Of a stretch of 5,689 nucleotides of DNA, positions 4,467 through 5,689 are shown piece after piece (the first letter of the stretch is position 1; the number at the start of each line of letters is the position of its first letter). A program made the position numbers and the translations under genes. This DNA is from Brevundimonas sp. GTDB taxonomy: Bacteria > Pseudomonadota > Alphaproteobacteria > Caulobacterales > Caulobacteraceae. Below the pieces are notes generated by a model. That model saw nothing but the letters and a program-made list of their open reading frames with translations. It searched no databases and was not told the DNA's origin. Where the stretch lies: NCBI GenBank assembly GCA_031119155.1, contig JAVHYH010000203.1, forward strand, positions 1 through 5,689. The letters are read 5' to 3'.

Positions 4467-5689
4467 ATGGCTGACGCCGACAATACCCCCACCGGCCGCG
4501 ACTACCGCGACACCGTCTTCCTGCCGGAGACGCCCTTCCCGATGCGTGGCGGCCTGCCGCAGAAGGAGCCGCTGATCCTCGAACAGTGGGGCGACCTGTA
4601 CGGCGCCCTGCGCAAGCAGCGGCAGTCCGAGGGCGCGCCCCTCTACGTCCTGCACGACGGCCCGCCCTACGCCAACGGCGACATCCACATCGGCCACGCC
4701 CTGAACAAGACGCTGAAGGACTTCGTGGTCCGCAGCCGCTTCCTGCTCGGCTACGACGTCGACTACGTCCCCGGCTGGGACTGCCATGGCCTGCCGATCG
4801 AGTGGAAGATCGAGGAGCAGTTCCGCGCCAAGGGCCGCCGCAAGGACGAGGTTTCCAAGGACGAGTTCCGCGCCGCCTGCCGCGAGTACGCCGGCAAATA
4901 CATCGACCTGCAGCGCGACCAATTCAAACGCCTGGGCATCACCGGCGACTTCGCCAACCGCTACGCCACCATGGACTTCGCGTCCGAGGCGGCCATCGTC
5001 GCCGAGTTCCACAAGTTCAAGAACTCGGGCCAGCTGTATCGCGGCTCCAAGCCCGTCATGTGGTCGCCGGTCGAGCGTACCGCGCTGGCTGACGCCGAGA
5101 TCGAGTATCACGACCACGTCTCGCCCACGATCTGGGTGAAATTCCCGGTCACCGGCGCCTCGGACGATCACGAGGACGACCTGCTGAGCTTCCGCGCCAA
5201 CACGCCGTCGATCGTCATCTGGACCACGACCCCGTGGACCATCCCGGCCAACCGCGCCATCAGCTACGGCCCCGAGATCGCCTATGGCCTCTATGAGGTC
5301 ACGGCCATGGAAGGGGGGCTGGAGTTCGCCCCCTGGGCCAAGCCGGGCGACCGCCTGATCGTCGCCGACAAGCTGGCCGAGGACGTGTTCAAGGCTGCGA
5401 AGATCGCCGCCTGGACTCGCGTCTATGACATCAATCCCTCGGGCCTGGAGTGCGCGCACCCGCTGGCCGCGCTGGACAGCGGCTACGGCTTCTCCGTGCC
5501 CCTGCTGGCCGGCGACCACGTCACCGACGACGCCGGCACCGGCTTCGTCCACACCGCGCCCGGCCATGGCGCCGACGACTTCGAGGTCTGGAAGGCCCAC
5601 GGTCATCACGAGGTGCCGGACACGGTCGACCCGGACGGCGCCTATTATCCGTCCGTCCCCCTGTTCGCCGGGCTGAAGGTGCTGGAGAC
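4467..5689 (+). CDS. ileS: Isoleucyl-tRNA synthetase (5' part)
   Basis: The frame from the ATG at 4467 stays open to the right edge (407 codons plus two bases). The product is a class Ia synthetase that charges tRNA-Ile. The N-terminus reads DTVFLPETPFPMRGGLPQKEP, as in bacterial IleRS. The Rossmann core has HDGPPYANGDIHIGHALNK with HIGH at residues 74-77, then PGWDCHGLPIEWKIE. The CP1 editing domain, which hydrolyses mischarged Val-tRNA, is under way with WTTTPWTIPAN (252-262) and GTGFVHTAPGHG (357-368). The KMSKS loop, anticodon-binding domain and zinc site lie beyond the window. Upstream there is only a weak purine stretch (GACGAGA) and no T-box. In E. coli ribF directly precedes ileS; here an antisense zeta-like pair intervenes. 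Confidence 0.97.
   Translation, partial: MADADNTPTGRDYRDTVFLPETPFPMRGGLPQKEPLILEQWGDLYGALRKQRQSEGAPLYVLHDGPPYANGDIHIGHALNKTLKDFVVRSRFLLGYDVDYVPGWDCHGLPIEWKIEEQFRAKGRRKDEVSKDEFRAACREYAGKYIDLQRDQFKRLGITGDFANRYATMDFASEAAIVAEFHKFKNSGQLYRGSKPVMWSPVERTALADAEIEYHDHVSPTIWVKFPVTGASDDHEDDLLSFRANTPSIVIWTTTPWTIPANRAISYGPEIAYGLYEVTAMEGGLEFAPWAKPGDRLIVADKLAEDVFKAAKIAAWTRVYDINPSGLECAHPLAALDSGYGFSVPLLAGDHVTDDAGTGFVHTAPGHGADDFEVWKAHGHHEVPDTVDPDGAYYPSVPLFAGLKVLE

Noticed and set aside
4311..5609. Long minus-strand open frame (432 codons) opposite ileS
   Set aside because: Its translation is Val/Gly/Ala/Asp-rich without motifs and it lies antisense to an unmistakable ileS; it results from the high third-position GC of the real gene.

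Overview
The window comes from a GC-rich alphaproteobacterium. Composition and gene content point to Caulobacterales, most likely Brevundimonas or a close relative. This rests on the TipF-like degenerate EAL protein, the TIGR01459-type HAD protein, the ribF/ileS neighbourhood, scarce GANTC sites and the lack of Shine-Dalgarno sequences before most starts. The assignment is inference; no rRNA or other marker is present to settle it.

Layout. (1) 1-575, + strand: the 3' part of a gene for an EAL-domain protein whose c-di-GMP phosphodiesterase site has lost key acidic residues, resembling the flagellar assembly factor TipF. (2) 576-1104: a 529-nt gene-free stretch. It carries a ~209-bp imperfect inverted repeat whose arms each fold into their own hairpin (651-859), then a tandem 10-mer inside a larger hairpin ending at a T run (946-988), and a small GC hairpin (1048-1068). 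(3) 1105-3412, + strand: a tight three-gene cluster of a HAD-IIA family hydrolase, a MaoC-type hydratase and ribF, the bifunctional riboflavin kinase/FAD synthetase. maoC and ribF share a GTGA overlap. (4) 3397-4255, - strand: a two-gene unit of a small basic protein (putative antitoxin) followed by a zeta-toxin-like P-loop kinase. Its end overlaps the end of ribF by 16 bp. (5) 4256-4466: a divergent intergenic region with a plausible leaderless promoter for the toxin-antitoxin-like unit, a GANTC site in that promoter's spacer, and a possible short leader ORF before ileS. (6) 4467 to the window end, + strand: the first 407 codons of ileS, isoleucyl-tRNA synthetase.

How the genes fit together. 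ribF and ileS are housekeeping genes often found side by side in proteobacteria (ribF-ileS-lspA in E. coli). Here an oppositely oriented toxin-antitoxin-like pair sits between them, so ileS needs its own promoter. The most interesting material is this inserted pair, especially its uncharacterised 80-aa partner, and the structured repeat element between the EAL gene and the HAD gene. No CRISPR, rRNA, tRNA or transposase gene was seen.
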